64,000 nucleotides of DNA from Streptomyces cyanogenus (GTDB lineage Bacteria > Actinomycetota > Actinomycetes > Streptomycetales > Streptomycetaceae), in contig NZ_CP071839.1 in NCBI RefSeq assembly GCF_017526105.1, positions 5,037,001 to 5,101,000 on the forward strand, in the 5' to 3' direction. A program made the position numbers and the translations under genes. The notes beneath the pieces were generated by a model. That model searched no databases. It saw nothing but the letters and a program-made list of their open reading frames with translations, and was not told the origin of the DNA. Shown one piece after another: positions 14,889 through 24,087 of the stretch (positions within the stretch are counted from its first letter, which is position 1; each line of letters begins with the position of its first letter).

Positions 14889-15255
14889 ACTCGTGCAGCA
14901 GCTGGTACACGTTGAACGCGTCCCGCGGGCCGCCCCGGTCCGGGACCGTCGACCAGATGAACGCCGCCGCGCCCACCGCTTCCTCGCCGATGCCGCGGAG
15001 GGGGTCGACGACCGTCATGGGGAGTTTGACGACCGCGTAGTCGGGGTGCAGGACGACCAGTTCCAGGGGCGGCACCTTGTGCAGGGGGACGCCCTCGATG
15101 CCGGTCAGGACCATCGCGGCCATCGTCTCCGGCTTGATCTTGGTGAACATGCCGTTCATGCCCAGCTCGTCGCCGCCGAGTTCCTCGGGACGCATCGAGA
15201 TGGGGACGCGGGCCGCGGTCGCGCCGTCCGGCGCGCCGAAGTATTTGTACGTCAC
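14824..15255 (-). CDS. Conserved hypothetical protein hosting the island insertion at its 3' end
   Basis: 143 residues from GTG 15255; another GTG at 15261 is possible and the frame is open to 15471, but the upstream part is Arg-rich and unconvincing. The protein has no signal peptide or obvious catalytic motif. The sequence ('YKYFGAPDGATAARVPISMR', 'VLHPDYAVVKLPMTVVDPLR', ending 'HEAGHQPYCLVWP') looks like a conserved Streptomyces protein of unknown function. Its last codons form the right copy of the 67-bp direct repeat, so the coding sequence is intact after the insertion. Originally its 3' end would have overlapped that of the BASS transporter gene, convergently. Confidence 0.65.
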   Translation of the reverse strand: MTYKYFGAPDGATAARVPISMRPEELGGDELGMNGMFTKIKPETMAAMVLTGIEGVPLHKVPPLELVVLHPDYAVVKLPMTVVDPLRGIGEEAVGAAAFIWSTVPDRGGPRDAFNVYQLLHEWQDFSHRLHEAGHQPYCLVWP

Positions 15256-15769
15256 CCCCACCCGACCACCATTCCTGCTCCCCGCCCGGAGGCGGTCGGC
15301 CCGGTGGTCGAGCCGGCTGTCGATCTGCCGGTCGTACCGCTCGGGCTCACTCGGTACACCCTGTGTCTGACGTGCTTCGGTTTCCTCCGCGTCGCGCCGG
15401 TGCCTTCCCCGCCGGGCACGTCGAGGACCCAGGTCATCAGTCCCCTCGCCCAGTCCGCCACCGCGATGCATATCTCCACCCGACTGCTTTTCTAGGACGC
15501 GTGGCCCCCGCCACGCAACCCGATCATCGTGTCAGTGACCTCCCCCACGGCCGCCCGCCGAAACGTACGGTGGAACAACAGTCCGCGCGGGAAATTCCCG
15601 GCCTCTGATCATTACGTGCGTATGCGCTGTGTGTATCAGGTCTCAGTCTCGCAGATGAGGAATGGCGCCGCTCTGATACCGAGGCCGACCGCGGTCCGCC
15701 CGGGCCGCGGCCTACCCTGAGGAGGTCACCCCGCAACCGGAGTCCGAGAAGCCGGAGAAGCCGCACGTC
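15256..15769. other. Intergenic region upstream of hemL
   Basis: About 510 bp between divergent genes with no credible coding sequence. It contains a perfect 7-bp hairpin GCGTGGC/GCCACGC (15499-15505/15510-15516) and TACCCT at 15713-15718, a possible -10 box for hemL with a leader of roughly 45 nt. Confidence 0.4.
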
Positions 15770-17098
15770 ATGAGTGCCATGAGCGAAACGCCCTATCCCT
15801 ACGACGCGCCCGCCTCACAGGCGCTCTTCGACCGCGCCTCCGTCGTCACCCCGGGCGGAGTGAACTCCCCGGTGCGCGCCTTCCGCGCCGTCGGCGGCAC
15901 GCCCCGGTTCATGGTGTCGGGCAAGGGGGCCTACCTCACCGACGCCGACGGCCGCGAGTACGTCGACCTGGTCTGCTCCTGGGGGCCCATGATCCTCGGG
16001 CACTCCCACCCCGAGGTCATCGCCGCCGTCCAGGAGGCCGTCGCCCGCGGTACGTCCTTCGGCACGCCCGGCGAGGGCGAGGTCGCGCTCGCCGAGGAGA
16101 TCGTCGCCCGGGTCGAGCCCGTCGAGCAGGTACGGCTCGTCAGCAGCGGCACCGAGGCGACCATGTCCGCGATCCGGCTCGCCCGCGGGTTCACCCGGCG
16201 GTCCAAGGTGATCAAGTTCGCCGGCTGCTACCACGGACACGTGGACTCGCTGCTCGCCGCGGCCGGCAGCGGTGTCGCCACCTTCGCGCTGCCGGACACC
16301 CCCGGTGTCACCGGGGCCCAGGCCGGCGACACGATCGTGCTGCCGTACAACGACCTGGAGGCCGTGCAGGAGGCCTTCCACCGGCACCCCGGCGAGATCG
16401 CCTGTGTGATCACCGAGGCGTCGCCCGGGAACATGGGCGTCGTGCCGCCGGACCCCGGGTTCAACCAGGGCCTGAAGGACGCCTGCCAGAAGAACGGCGC
16501 CCTGTTCATCTCCGACGAGGTGATGACCGGGTTCCGCACCAGCCGCGCCGGGTGGTACGGCGTGGAGGGCGTGAAGCCGGACCTCATGACCTTCGGGAAG
16601 GTCATGGGCGGCGGGTTCCCCGCCGCGGCCTTCGGCGGTCGCGCCGACGTCATGGCGCACCTCGCCCCCGCCGGGCCCGTGTACCAGGCCGGCACCCTCT
16701 CCGGCAACCCCGTCGCCACCGCGGCCGGTCTCGCCCAGCTGCGGCTGCTCGACGACGCGGCCTACGACAGGATCGACGCCGTCTCCGAGCAGATCCGCAC
16801 CCTCGTCGGCGAGGCGCTGTCGAAGGAGGGAGTCGCGCACCGGGTGCAGACCGCGTCCAACATGTTCTCCGTGTTCTTCACGGACCGGCAGGTGCGCACC
16901 TACGAGGACGCCAAGCGGCAGGAGTCGTACCGCTTCACCGCGTTCTTCCACTCGCTGCTGGCGAACGGCGTGTACCTGCCGCCGTCGTCCTTCGAGTCCT
17001 GGTTCGTGTCCACGGCCCATGACGAGCGGGCCGTTCAGAAGATCGCCGACGCCCTTCCGGCGGCGGCCCGGGCGGCTGCGGAGGCCACGGCGGAATGA
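15770..17098 (+). CDS. hemL: Glutamate-1-semialdehyde 2,1-aminomutase
   Basis: 442 residues, normal length. A PLP fold-type I enzyme that converts glutamate-1-semialdehyde to 5-aminolevulinate, the C5 entry to haem and other tetrapyrroles. Visible signatures: 'TPGGVNSPVRAFRAVGGTP' near the N-terminus, 'SSGTEATMSAIRLARGFTRR', and the PLP-binding lysine in 'TFGKVMGGGFPAAAFGG' (Lys 277). A second ATG at 15779 would shorten it by three residues. Its stop overlaps the start of the phosphatase gene by 4 bp. It begins the stretch leading to the cytochrome c maturation genes, so haem supply and haem attachment are encoded together. Confidence 0.97.
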   Translation: MSAMSETPYPYDAPASQALFDRASVVTPGGVNSPVRAFRAVGGTPRFMVSGKGAYLTDADGREYVDLVCSWGPMILGHSHPEVIAAVQEAVARGTSFGTPGEGEVALAEEIVARVEPVEQVRLVSSGTEATMSAIRLARGFTRRSKVIKFAGCYHGHVDSLLAAAGSGVATFALPDTPGVTGAQAGDTIVLPYNDLEAVQEAFHRHPGEIACVITEASPGNMGVVPPDPGFNQGLKDACQKNGALFISDEVMTGFRTSRAGWYGVEGVKPDLMTFGKVMGGGFPAAAFGGRADVMAHLAPAGPVYQAGTLSGNPVATAAGLAQLRLLDDAAYDRIDAVSEQIRTLVGEALSKEGVAHRVQTASNMFSVFFTDRQVRTYEDAKRQESYRFTAFFHSLLANGVYLPPSSFESWFVSTAHDERAVQKIADALPAAARAAAEATAE

Positions 17099-17799
17099 GC
17101 ACCTCACCCGAGAACAAGGACATCACCGTCGTCCACCTCATGCGGCACGGCGAGGTGGACAACCCGGACGGCGTCCTGTACGGGCGGCTGCCCGGCTACC
17201 ACCTGTCCGAGCTGGGCCGGCAGATGGCCGAGCGGGTCGCCGAGCACCTCGCCTCACGGGACGTCACCTATGTGTGCTCCTCCCCGCTGGAGCGGGCGCA
17301 GGAGACGGCCACCCCGATCGCCAAGGCGCACGGGCTGGACCTGGACACCGACGCGCGGCTGATCGAGGCCGAGAACGTGTTCCAGGGCAAGACGTTCGGC
17401 GTCGGCGACGGCGCGCTGCGCAAGCCGGACAACTGGAAGCACCTCGTCAACCCGTTCCGGCCGTCGTGGGGCGAGCCGTACGTGGACCAGGTCGTGCGGA
17501 TGATGGGCGCGCTGAACGCGGCCAGGGACCGGGCGCGCGGGCACGAGGCGGTGCTGGTCAGCCATCAGCTGCCGATCTGGATCGTGCGGTCGTACGTCGA
17601 GCGGCGGCGGCTGTGGCACGACCCGCGCAAGCGGCAGTGCACGCTCGCCTCCCTGACGACTTTCACATATCTGGGTGACAAGATCGTGTCCGTGGGCTAC
17701 AGCGAGCCCGCCATCGATCTGGTCCCGGTCCATCTGCGGGCCGGCGCCAAGCCCCAGAAGGGCAAGGGAACCGCGCAGGGAAAGGCCTTCGGCGCCTGA
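17095..17799 (+). CDS. Histidine phosphatase (phosphoglycerate mutase-like) family protein
   Basis: 234 residues. The RHG signature 'HLMRHGEVDNPDGVLYGRLP' carries the phosphorylated catalytic His (about residue 19). The second arm includes 'SSPLERAQETATPIA' and 'EAVLVSHQLPIWI', with His about residue 160 completing the active site. ATG 17095 overlaps the hemL stop (ATGA), a conserved pairing in Streptomyces. The substrate is not evident; members include broad-specificity phosphatases and cofactor-dependent mutases. Confidence 0.9.
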   Translation: MSTSPENKDITVVHLMRHGEVDNPDGVLYGRLPGYHLSELGRQMAERVAEHLASRDVTYVCSSPLERAQETATPIAKAHGLDLDTDARLIEAENVFQGKTFGVGDGALRKPDNWKHLVNPFRPSWGEPYVDQVVRMMGALNAARDRARGHEAVLVSHQLPIWIVRSYVERRRLWHDPRKRQCTLASLTTFTYLGDKIVSVGYSEPAIDLVPVHLRAGAKPQKGKGTAQGKAFGA

Positions 17800-17851
17800 C
17801 CGGCCGGACTCCGGTGCACTGACAGTCCGTTTGGCGTGACTTAGGGTGCCT

Positions 17852-17880
17852 TTGCCGGAAACCTTGCGAAAAACATAAGA
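17852..17880 (+). promoter_or_regulatory. Putative promoter of the deacetylase-like lipoprotein gene
   Basis: TTGCCG (17852-17857) and ATAAGA (17875-17880) are separated by 17 bp, resembling a housekeeping sigma promoter. The gene's ATG lies about 75 bp downstream. Confidence 0.4.
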
Positions 17881-17955
17881 ATGAGCGGAACCTCCCCGAT
17901 CGCCGTGCCCTCTGTCTGGGTGACGAACAGCAGGCGCGACGAATCGGGGATTTCC

Positions 17956-19254
17956 ATGCGCACCTTCTCCCGGACCCTCTCCCGGCGGGGAGTTCTCGGC
18001 CTCGGCGCGGGCGCGGCCGCCGCCGCCTCGCTCGCCGGCTGCGGAAGCCTCACGTCCTCGGACGGCGACGGGCACCCGAACGGTTCCGGCCGGGGCAAGC
18101 CCGGTCACGGGGATGGGAAGGGGAGCGGTGCGCGCCCCGCGCGGCCCATCGGCGACGGCTCGACCTCCTTCACCGGCAAGCAGCCGCACCAGCCGCGCAA
18201 GCCCGAGCCGCTGGAGCCGGGGCAGACCCCGCCGCAGTTCGTGATCTTCTCCTGGGACGGCGCCGGCGAGGTCGGCAACGGCCTCTTCCCGCGCTTCCTG
18301 GACCTGGCCAAGGAGCACGGCGCGAGCATGACCTTCTTCCTCTCGGGGCTGTACCTGCTGCCCGAGTCGAAGAAGCGGCTGTACGAGCCCCCGAACAACC
18401 CGCGCGGCGCCTCCGACATCGGCTACCTCAGCGACCCGCACATCAAGGCCACGCTGACGAACGTGCGCCGGGCCTGGCTGGAGGGCCACGAGATCGGCAC
18501 CCACTTCAACGGGCACTTCTGCGGCGGCACCGGCACGGTCGGCAACTGGACCCCGCAGCAGTGGGCGAGCGAGATCCGGCAGGCCAAGGCGTTCGTGAAG
18601 GAGTGGCGGACCAACACCGGGTGGACGAACCTGCCCTCGCTGCCGTTCGACTACGACAAGGAACTGGTCGGCGGCCGTACGCCCTGTCTGCTCGGCCAGA
18701 ACAACCTGCTGCCCACCGCCCGCAAGCTGGGCTGGCGCTACGACGCCTCCTCGCCGGGCGGCCGTCAGACGTGGCCGGACAAGAAGCTGGGGATCTGGGA
18801 CCTGCCCTTGCAGCAGATACCTTTCCCCGGACGTTCCTTCGAGGTGCTGTCCATGGACTACAACATGCTCGCCAACCAGTCCGTGAACTCCACCAAGGCG
18901 CCCGCCTACAACTACCCGGGCTGGCGCAAGCAGTCCGCGCAGGCCTACATCCAGGGATTCCAGCGGGCATACGAGACGAATCGGGCGCCGTTCTTCATCG
19001 GCAACCACTTCGAGCAGTGGAACGGCGGCATCTACATGGACGCCGTCGAGGAGGCCTTCAAGCACATCGCGCGCGAGAAGGAGAAGGGCGGCGACGTACG
19101 GCTGGTCTCCTTCCGGCAGTTCGTGGACTGGATGGACGTGCAGAAGCCCGAGGTGCTCGCGAAGCTGCGCACGCTCGGTGTGGGGCAGCAGCCGACGGGG
19201 GGCTGGAAGGAGTTCCTGCGGGGCACGAAGTCCGCCTCCTCCGATGCGGCCTGA
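17956..19254 (+). CDS. Lipoprotein with polysaccharide-deacetylase-like fold
   Basis: 432 residues. The N-terminus 'RTLSRRGVLGLGAG' followed by 'LAGC' is a twin-arginine-style signal ending in a lipobox, so it is probably exported by Tat and anchored as a lipoprotein. The mature protein begins with a Gly/Lys-rich linker, then 'QFVIFSWDGAG' and 'GHEIGTHFNGHFCGG', which correspond to the NodB motif 1 (Asp) and motif 2 (HxxxH) of carbohydrate esterase family 4-type enzymes. ATG 17956 is chosen since it starts the signal peptide. Its position between hemL and the cytochrome c genes is probably coincidental. Substrate unknown. Confidence 0.8.
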   Translation: MRTFSRTLSRRGVLGLGAGAAAAASLAGCGSLTSSDGDGHPNGSGRGKPGHGDGKGSGARPARPIGDGSTSFTGKQPHQPRKPEPLEPGQTPPQFVIFSWDGAGEVGNGLFPRFLDLAKEHGASMTFFLSGLYLLPESKKRLYEPPNNPRGASDIGYLSDPHIKATLTNVRRAWLEGHEIGTHFNGHFCGGTGTVGNWTPQQWASEIRQAKAFVKEWRTNTGWTNLPSLPFDYDKELVGGRTPCLLGQNNLLPTARKLGWRYDASSPGGRQTWPDKKLGIWDLPLQQIPFPGRSFEVLSMDYNMLANQSVNSTKAPAYNYPGWRKQSAQAYIQGFQRAYETNRAPFFIGNHFEQWNGGIYMDAVEEAFKHIAREKEKGGDVRLVSFRQFVDWMDVQKPEVLAKLRTLGVGQQPTGGWKEFLRGTKSASSDAA

Positions 19255-19362
19255 TCCCCACCGATGTCCGGAATGTCCCGTGTAAATACGCCCTGAAATG
19301 GGGTTTTCCGCCCGGCAGGGGGGCGCGCGAGATTCCCGGAACAGGCATGCGAAACTTTTCAC

Positions 19363-19953
19363 ATGAGTACCCGCAGCCGCGCCGTCCTGCTCACCGCTGT
19401 GGCCGCCGTCGCGGCCCTCTCCCTGTCCGCGTGCGGAAAGGGCGGCATCTCCGGTGGCGGTGGCGACACCAACTTCGTCACCGGCAAGCTCGGCATCGAC
19501 ACCGTGCCGGCGGGCAAGCGCGCCACCGCCCCGGACCTGTCCGGCAAGACCATCGACGGCAAGGCCCTCGACGTCGCCGACTACAGGGGCAAGGTCGTCG
19601 TCCTCAACTTCTGGGGCTCGTGGTGCGGGCCCTGCCGGGAGGAGGCGCAGTACTTCGCCATGGTCTCCCAGCAGTACCAGGGCAAGGGCGTGCAGTTCGT
19701 CGGCGTCAACACCCGGGACTCCAGCACCATCCCCGCGGTCGCCTTCGAGAAGGAGCACGGCGTCGGGTTCCCGAGCCTGTACGACCCCACGGGCAAGCTG
19801 ATGCTCCGCTTCGAGAAGGGCACGCTCAACCCGCAGCTCATCCCCTCCACCCTCGTCATCGACAAGCACGGGAAGGTCGCCGCACGGGCCCTTGAGGCGC
19901 TCGACGACACGACCCTGCTGAAGATGGTCGAGCCGGTCCTGGCGGAGAAGTGA
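19363..19953 (+). CDS. resA: TlpA/ResA-like thiol-disulfide oxidoreductase lipoprotein
   Basis: 196 residues. A signal peptide with lipobox 'LSAC' (Cys 24) anchors it outside the membrane. The thioredoxin fold contains 'VVLNFWGSWCGPCREEAQYF' with active-site WCGPC at residues 87-91 and cis-Pro region 'LIPSTLVID'. It is expected to reduce the CxxCH haem-attachment cysteines of apocytochrome c. First gene of the System II cytochrome c maturation cluster; the CcdA gene that would recharge it with electrons starts 1 bp after its stop. Confidence 0.92.
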   Translation: MSTRSRAVLLTAVAAVAALSLSACGKGGISGGGGDTNFVTGKLGIDTVPAGKRATAPDLSGKTIDGKALDVADYRGKVVVLNFWGSWCGPCREEAQYFAMVSQQYQGKGVQFVGVNTRDSSTIPAVAFEKEHGVGFPSLYDPTGKLMLRFEKGTLNPQLIPSTLVIDKHGKVAARALEALDDTTLLKMVEPVLAEK

Positions 19954-19954
19954 C

Positions 19955-20734
19955 GTGAGCGCACTGCTGACGCTGGCCGCGGAGACGGGGCCGGGACGGA
20001 ACCAGACGGTCCTGCACGGAGCGCTGCTGGTCTCCCTGCCGATCGCGCTGCTCGCCGGGCTCGTCTCGTTCTTCTCGCCCTGCGTGCTGCCGCTGGTCCC
20101 CGGCTACCTCTCCTATGTGACGGGCGTCGCAGGCACCGACCTCGCCGAGGCCAGACGGGGCCGGATGATCACCGGCGCCTCCCTGTTCGTGCTCGGCTTC
20201 AGCACCGTGTTCGTCTCCACCGGCGCGCTCTTCGGCTACTTCGGCTCCAACCTGCTGGAGTACCAGGAGACCCTGTCCAGGGTGCTCGGCCTGCTCATGA
20301 TCGTCATGGGCGTCTTCTTCATGGGGCTGCTGCCCTGGTTCACCATGCGCGAGTTCCGCTTCCACAAGCGGCCGACGGGCGGCCTGCTGGGTGCCCCCGT
20401 CCTCGGCGCCCTCTTCGGCGTCGGCTGGACGCCCTGCATGGGCCCGACGCTCTCCGCGGTGAACTTCCTCTCCTTCCAGGAGTCGAGCGCCGCGCGCGGC
20501 TCGCTGCTGATGGTCGTCTACTGCCTCGGTCTCGGTGTCCCTTTCGTCATCACCGCGCTCGCCTTCCGCAAGGCGCTCGGTGCCTTCGCCTGGGTCAAGC
20601 GCCACTATGTGTGGGTGATGCGCATCGGCGGCTCGATGATGATCGTGACCGGTGTGCTGCTGCTGACGGGCGCCTGGAGCGGTCTGATCCAGCAGATGCA
20701 GACCTGGTCCGACGGCTTCACTGTGGGGATCTGA
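19955..20734 (+). CDS. ccdA: Cytochrome c biogenesis transmembrane protein CcdA (DsbD-like)
   Basis: 259 residues from GTG 19955. Six hydrophobic segments and the two conserved thiol sites, 'FFSPCVLPLVPGYLSY' (helix 1) and 'GVGWTPCMGPTLSAV' (helix 4), are diagnostic for CcdA, which passes electrons from cytoplasmic thioredoxin across the membrane. It sits directly between resA and resB and is translationally close to both, so it presumably keeps ResA reduced. Confidence 0.95.
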   Translation: MSALLTLAAETGPGRNQTVLHGALLVSLPIALLAGLVSFFSPCVLPLVPGYLSYVTGVAGTDLAEARRGRMITGASLFVLGFSTVFVSTGALFGYFGSNLLEYQETLSRVLGLLMIVMGVFFMGLLPWFTMREFRFHKRPTGGLLGAPVLGALFGVGWTPCMGPTLSAVNFLSFQESSAARGSLLMVVYCLGLGVPFVITALAFRKALGAFAWVKRHYVWVMRIGGSMMIVTGVLLLTGAWSGLIQQMQTWSDGFTVGI

Positions 20735-20737
20735 TCG

Positions 20738-22438
20738 ATGAGCAAGACCGAAACCGACACCGGCCGGGACCAGGAGGACCTCGGGGCCGCAGGCTCCCAG
20801 CTGTCCACGGCCCCGCAGGAGGAGATCTCCGCCCCCCCGTCCCTCGGCGTCACCGGCTGGGTGCGCTGGTTCTGGCGGCAGCTGACCTCCATGCGGGTCG
20901 CGCTGCTGCTGCTCCTGCTGCTCTCGCTGGCCGCCATCCCCGGCTCGCTGATCCCGCAGACCGGCGCGGACGCGGGCAAGGTCGAGGACTTCCGCGCCGC
21001 GCACAGGACGCTGGCGCCGGTCTACGACAAGCTCGGCCTGTTCCACGTCTACAGCTCGGTGTGGTTCTCCGCGATCTACATCCTGCTGTTCGTCTCCCTG
21101 ATCGGCTGCATCGTCCCGCGCACCTGGCAGTTCGCCGGCCAGCTGCGCGGTCGTCCGCCGGGCGCGCCCAAGCGGCTGACCCGGCTGCCCGCGTACACGA
21201 CGTGGCGGACCGAGGCCGACCCGGAGCAGGTCCGCGAGGCCGCGCTCGCCCTGCTGCGGAAGCGCCGCTTCCGCGCGCACCTCGCAGATGACGCCGTGGC
21301 GGCCGAGAAGGGCTACCTGCGCGAGCTGGGCAACCTGGTCTTCCACATCGCCCTGATCGTGCTGCTCGTCGCCTTCGCCTCGGGCCAGCTGTACAAGTCC
21401 GACGGCACCAAGCTGATGGTGGAGGGCGACGGCTTCTCCAACGCGCTGCCCATGTACGACGACTTCAAGTCCGGCAGCCTGTTCCAGAGCGACGACCTGG
21501 TCCCGTTCAGCTTCGACCTGAAGGACTTCAAGGGCACCTACGAGCTGACCGGGCCCAACAAGGGCACGCCGCGCACCTTCGAGGCGCGGATCCGCTACAG
21601 CGCGGGCGCGTACGGCAAGGACCGGACGACCACCGTCAAGGTCAACGAGCCGCTGAAGATCGACGACGCCAAGGTCTACCTGGTCAGCCACGGCTACGCC
21701 CCCGTCGTCACCGTCCGCGACGGCAAGGGCAGGGTCGTCTACCACGACGCCGTACCGCTGCTGCCGCTCGACGGCAACGTCACCTCCAACGGCGTGGTGA
21801 AGGTGATGGACGGCTACCGCGACGCGAAGGGCAACAAGGAGCAGCTCGGCTTCCAGGCCTTCTTCGTGCCGACGTTCGACGCGCGCAGCGGCACGATGCT
21901 CTCCCAGTTCCCGGCGCTGGTGAACCCGCTCCTCGCGGTGAACGCCTACCACGGCGACCTCGGCGTGAACTCCGGCGTCCCGCAGAGCGTGTACCAGCTC
22001 GACAAGAAGCACATGAAGGCGTTCCAGGACGGCAAGGGCCAGCTGCTGAAGAAGCTGCTGAAGCCGGGCGACACGCTCACGCTGCCGAACGGCGCCGGAT
22101 CCATCACCTTCGAGAAGGACATCAAGGAGTGGGCCGGCTTCGAGGTCGTCCAGGAGCCGGGCGGCGGCTGGGCGCTCGGCGGTGCCCTCGCCGCGATCCT
22201 CGGCCTGGCCGCGTCCCTGTTCATCCAGCGCCGCCGCGTGTGGGTGCGCGCGGTGCGCGGTGCCGACGGTGTCACGGTGGTCGAGATGGCCGGGCTCGGC
22301 CGCAGCGAGTCCGCGAAGGTGCCCGAGGAGCTCGGCGACCTCGCCGGAATCCTCTACGACCAGGCGCCGGGGGCCCCCGACCCCGACGACGACGCCTCCG
22401 AATCCCCAGTCGTACCTGCCGAAGGGGCTGAGAAGTGA
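20738..22438 (+). CDS. resB: Cytochrome c biogenesis protein ResB
   Basis: 566 residues. ResB has three N-terminal membrane helices ('MRVALLLLLLLSLAAIPGSL', 'WFSAIYILLFVSLIGCIVPR', 'LVFHIALIVLLVAFASGQLY'), a large external domain of about 330 residues, and a last helix ('LGGALAAILGLAASLFI'). The N-terminal pattern 'IPGSLIPQTGADAGKVEDF' is typical. With CcsB it forms the System II synthetase that carries haem out and attaches it to apocytochrome c. Its stop overlaps the next start by 4 bp. Confidence 0.95.
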   Translation: MSKTETDTGRDQEDLGAAGSQLSTAPQEEISAPPSLGVTGWVRWFWRQLTSMRVALLLLLLLSLAAIPGSLIPQTGADAGKVEDFRAAHRTLAPVYDKLGLFHVYSSVWFSAIYILLFVSLIGCIVPRTWQFAGQLRGRPPGAPKRLTRLPAYTTWRTEADPEQVREAALALLRKRRFRAHLADDAVAAEKGYLRELGNLVFHIALIVLLVAFASGQLYKSDGTKLMVEGDGFSNALPMYDDFKSGSLFQSDDLVPFSFDLKDFKGTYELTGPNKGTPRTFEARIRYSAGAYGKDRTTTVKVNEPLKIDDAKVYLVSHGYAPVVTVRDGKGRVVYHDAVPLLPLDGNVTSNGVVKVMDGYRDAKGNKEQLGFQAFFVPTFDARSGTMLSQFPALVNPLLAVNAYHGDLGVNSGVPQSVYQLDKKHMKAFQDGKGQLLKKLLKPGDTLTLPNGAGSITFEKDIKEWAGFEVVQEPGGGWALGGALAAILGLAASLFIQRRRVWVRAVRGADGVTVVEMAGLGRSESAKVPEELGDLAGILYDQAPGAPDPDDDASESPVVPAEGAEK

Positions 22439-23517
22439 CTCTCGCCGCCGCAACCAACGAACACCTCGCGAGCATCAGCAACACGCTGATCTACTCGTCG
22501 ATGGCCGTCTACACCCTGGCCTTCTTCGCCTACATCGCCGAGTGGCTGTTCGGCAGCCGCAGCAAGGTGGCCCGTACGGCCGCCGCGCTCACCGCCGACC
22601 GCGGGCGCACGGCGAGCGCCCCCGCCGTCACCGTGCGGCAGGCCGGCGGCACCGCCGTGCTGGAGCGGCCCAAGGTCGTCGTCCGCTCGGCGTCGGGTGC
22701 GCGGGACGTGCCGGACGGGCCGGGCGCGCACGGCGGCGACGAGCAGGGCGACCTGTACGGCCGGATCGCCATCTCCCTCACCGTGCTCGCGTTCCTCGTG
22801 GAGCTGGGCGGCGTCGTCACCCGCGCGGCCTCCGTGGAGCGGGCGCCGTGGGGCAACATGTACGAGTTCAACATCACCTTCTCCACGGTCGCCGTCGGCG
22901 TGTACCTCGGGCTGCTGGGCCTGAAGAAGAACGTGCGCTGGCTCGGCCTGTTCCTCGTCACGACGGTCCTGCTGGACCTGGGTCTCGCGGTCACCGTCCT
23001 GTACACGGCCAGCGACCAGCTGGTGCCGGCCCTGCACTCGTACTGGCTGTACATCCACGTCTCCACCGCGATCTTCTGCGGCGCGGTGTTCTACGTCGGC
23101 GCGGTCGCCACGATCCTGTACCTGTTCAAGGACTCGTACGAGAGCAAGCTGGAGGCCGGCGGCAAGCCCGGCAGGTTCGCGTCCTCCGTGCTGGAGCGGC
23201 TGCCCGCGTCCGCGTCCCTGGACAAGTTCGCCTACCGCGTCAACGCGGCGGTCTTCCCGCTGTGGACGTTCACGATCATCGCGGGCGCGATCTGGGCGGG
23301 CGACGCCTGGGGCCGGTACTGGAACTGGGACCCGAAGGAGACCTGGTCCTTCATCACCTGGATCGCCTACGCCTGCTACCTGCACGCCCGGGCCACGGCC
23401 GGCTGGAAGGGCCGCAAGGCCGCCTACCTGGCGATGATCGCCTTCGGCTGCTGGCTGTTCAACTACTACGGCGTCAACATCTTCGTGAGCGGCAAGCACT
23501 CCTACGCCGGCGTGTAG
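22435..23517 (+). CDS. ccsB: Cytochrome c biogenesis protein CcsB (CcsA/ResC type)
   Basis: 360 residues from GTG 22435, overlapping resB. About eight hydrophobic segments and the haem-handling WWD domain are present: 'WGRYWNWDPKETWSFITWIA'. Conserved His residues flank it ('LHSYWLYIHVSTA' before, 'CYLHARA' after), as expected for the external haem ligands. An 80-residue hydrophilic insert follows the first helix (about residues 40-105). It completes the resA-ccdA-resB-ccsB operon, whose products supply c-type cytochromes to the bc1-type respiratory chain. Confidence 0.95.
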   Translation: MTLAAATNEHLASISNTLIYSSMAVYTLAFFAYIAEWLFGSRSKVARTAAALTADRGRTASAPAVTVRQAGGTAVLERPKVVVRSASGARDVPDGPGAHGGDEQGDLYGRIAISLTVLAFLVELGGVVTRAASVERAPWGNMYEFNITFSTVAVGVYLGLLGLKKNVRWLGLFLVTTVLLDLGLAVTVLYTASDQLVPALHSYWLYIHVSTAIFCGAVFYVGAVATILYLFKDSYESKLEAGGKPGRFASSVLERLPASASLDKFAYRVNAAVFPLWTFTIIAGAIWAGDAWGRYWNWDPKETWSFITWIAYACYLHARATAGWKGRKAAYLAMIAFGCWLFNYYGVNIFVSGKHSYAGV

Positions 23518-23570
23518 CCGCCGCGTCGCAACCACATGCGGGTGCCCCGGGACGGGGGCAGGCTGGTGTC

Positions 23571-23978
23571 ATGAGCGGTTCCATCGCACAGGGCACCAGC
23601 CAGACGCACGGGAACATGCACATCCTGCACTTCGTGGTGCAGCTCCCGCAGCCGATGGAGGACGTCTGGGCCGCGGTGGCCACGGCCGAGGGGCTGGCGT
23701 CCTGGTTCACCGCCGCCGAGGTGCTCGAACACCGGCTGGGCGGCGCGGTCACCCTGCGCGGCCTGGGCAGCGGGCGGGTGACCGCGTGGGACGTCGACCG
23801 GGTCGCGGAGTACACGCTGGAGGGCGCCGGCCGGATCCGGTTCCACCTGGAGCGGGAGGGGGAGGACGGCAGCGTGCTCCGCTTCACGCACGAGTTCCAG
23901 GGCGAGGAGGACTCCGAGCAGCGCTGGCGCGATCGGTTCGAACGCCTGATCGAGGCGCTGGAACGGGACCGGGCCTAG
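23571..23978 (+). CDS. SRPBCC (START/Bet v1-like) family protein
   Basis: 135 residues. The pattern 'HFVVQLPQPMEDVWAAVATA', 'EGLASWFTAAEVLEHRLGGA' and 'LRFTHEFQGEEDSEQRWRDR' is that of short AHSA1/SRPBCC proteins, which form a helix-grip fold around a hydrophobic cavity. No ligand is known. It follows ccsB by 53 bp on the same strand but is probably an independent gene. It converges with the oxygenase gene at 24088. Confidence 0.8.
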   Translation: MSGSIAQGTSQTHGNMHILHFVVQLPQPMEDVWAAVATAEGLASWFTAAEVLEHRLGGAVTLRGLGSGRVTAWDVDRVAEYTLEGAGRIRFHLEREGEDGSVLRFTHEFQGEEDSEQRWRDRFERLIEALERDRA

Positions 23979-24087
23979 CCGGGCCCGGCGGAACGCCCGG
24001 GAGACGCGGAGGTGCTCCTGCCGGCCACCGGGACGGCCCGGCCCCGCAGCCGCTCCCCGTACAGCCGCCGGGTCCTCGCCGCCGAGG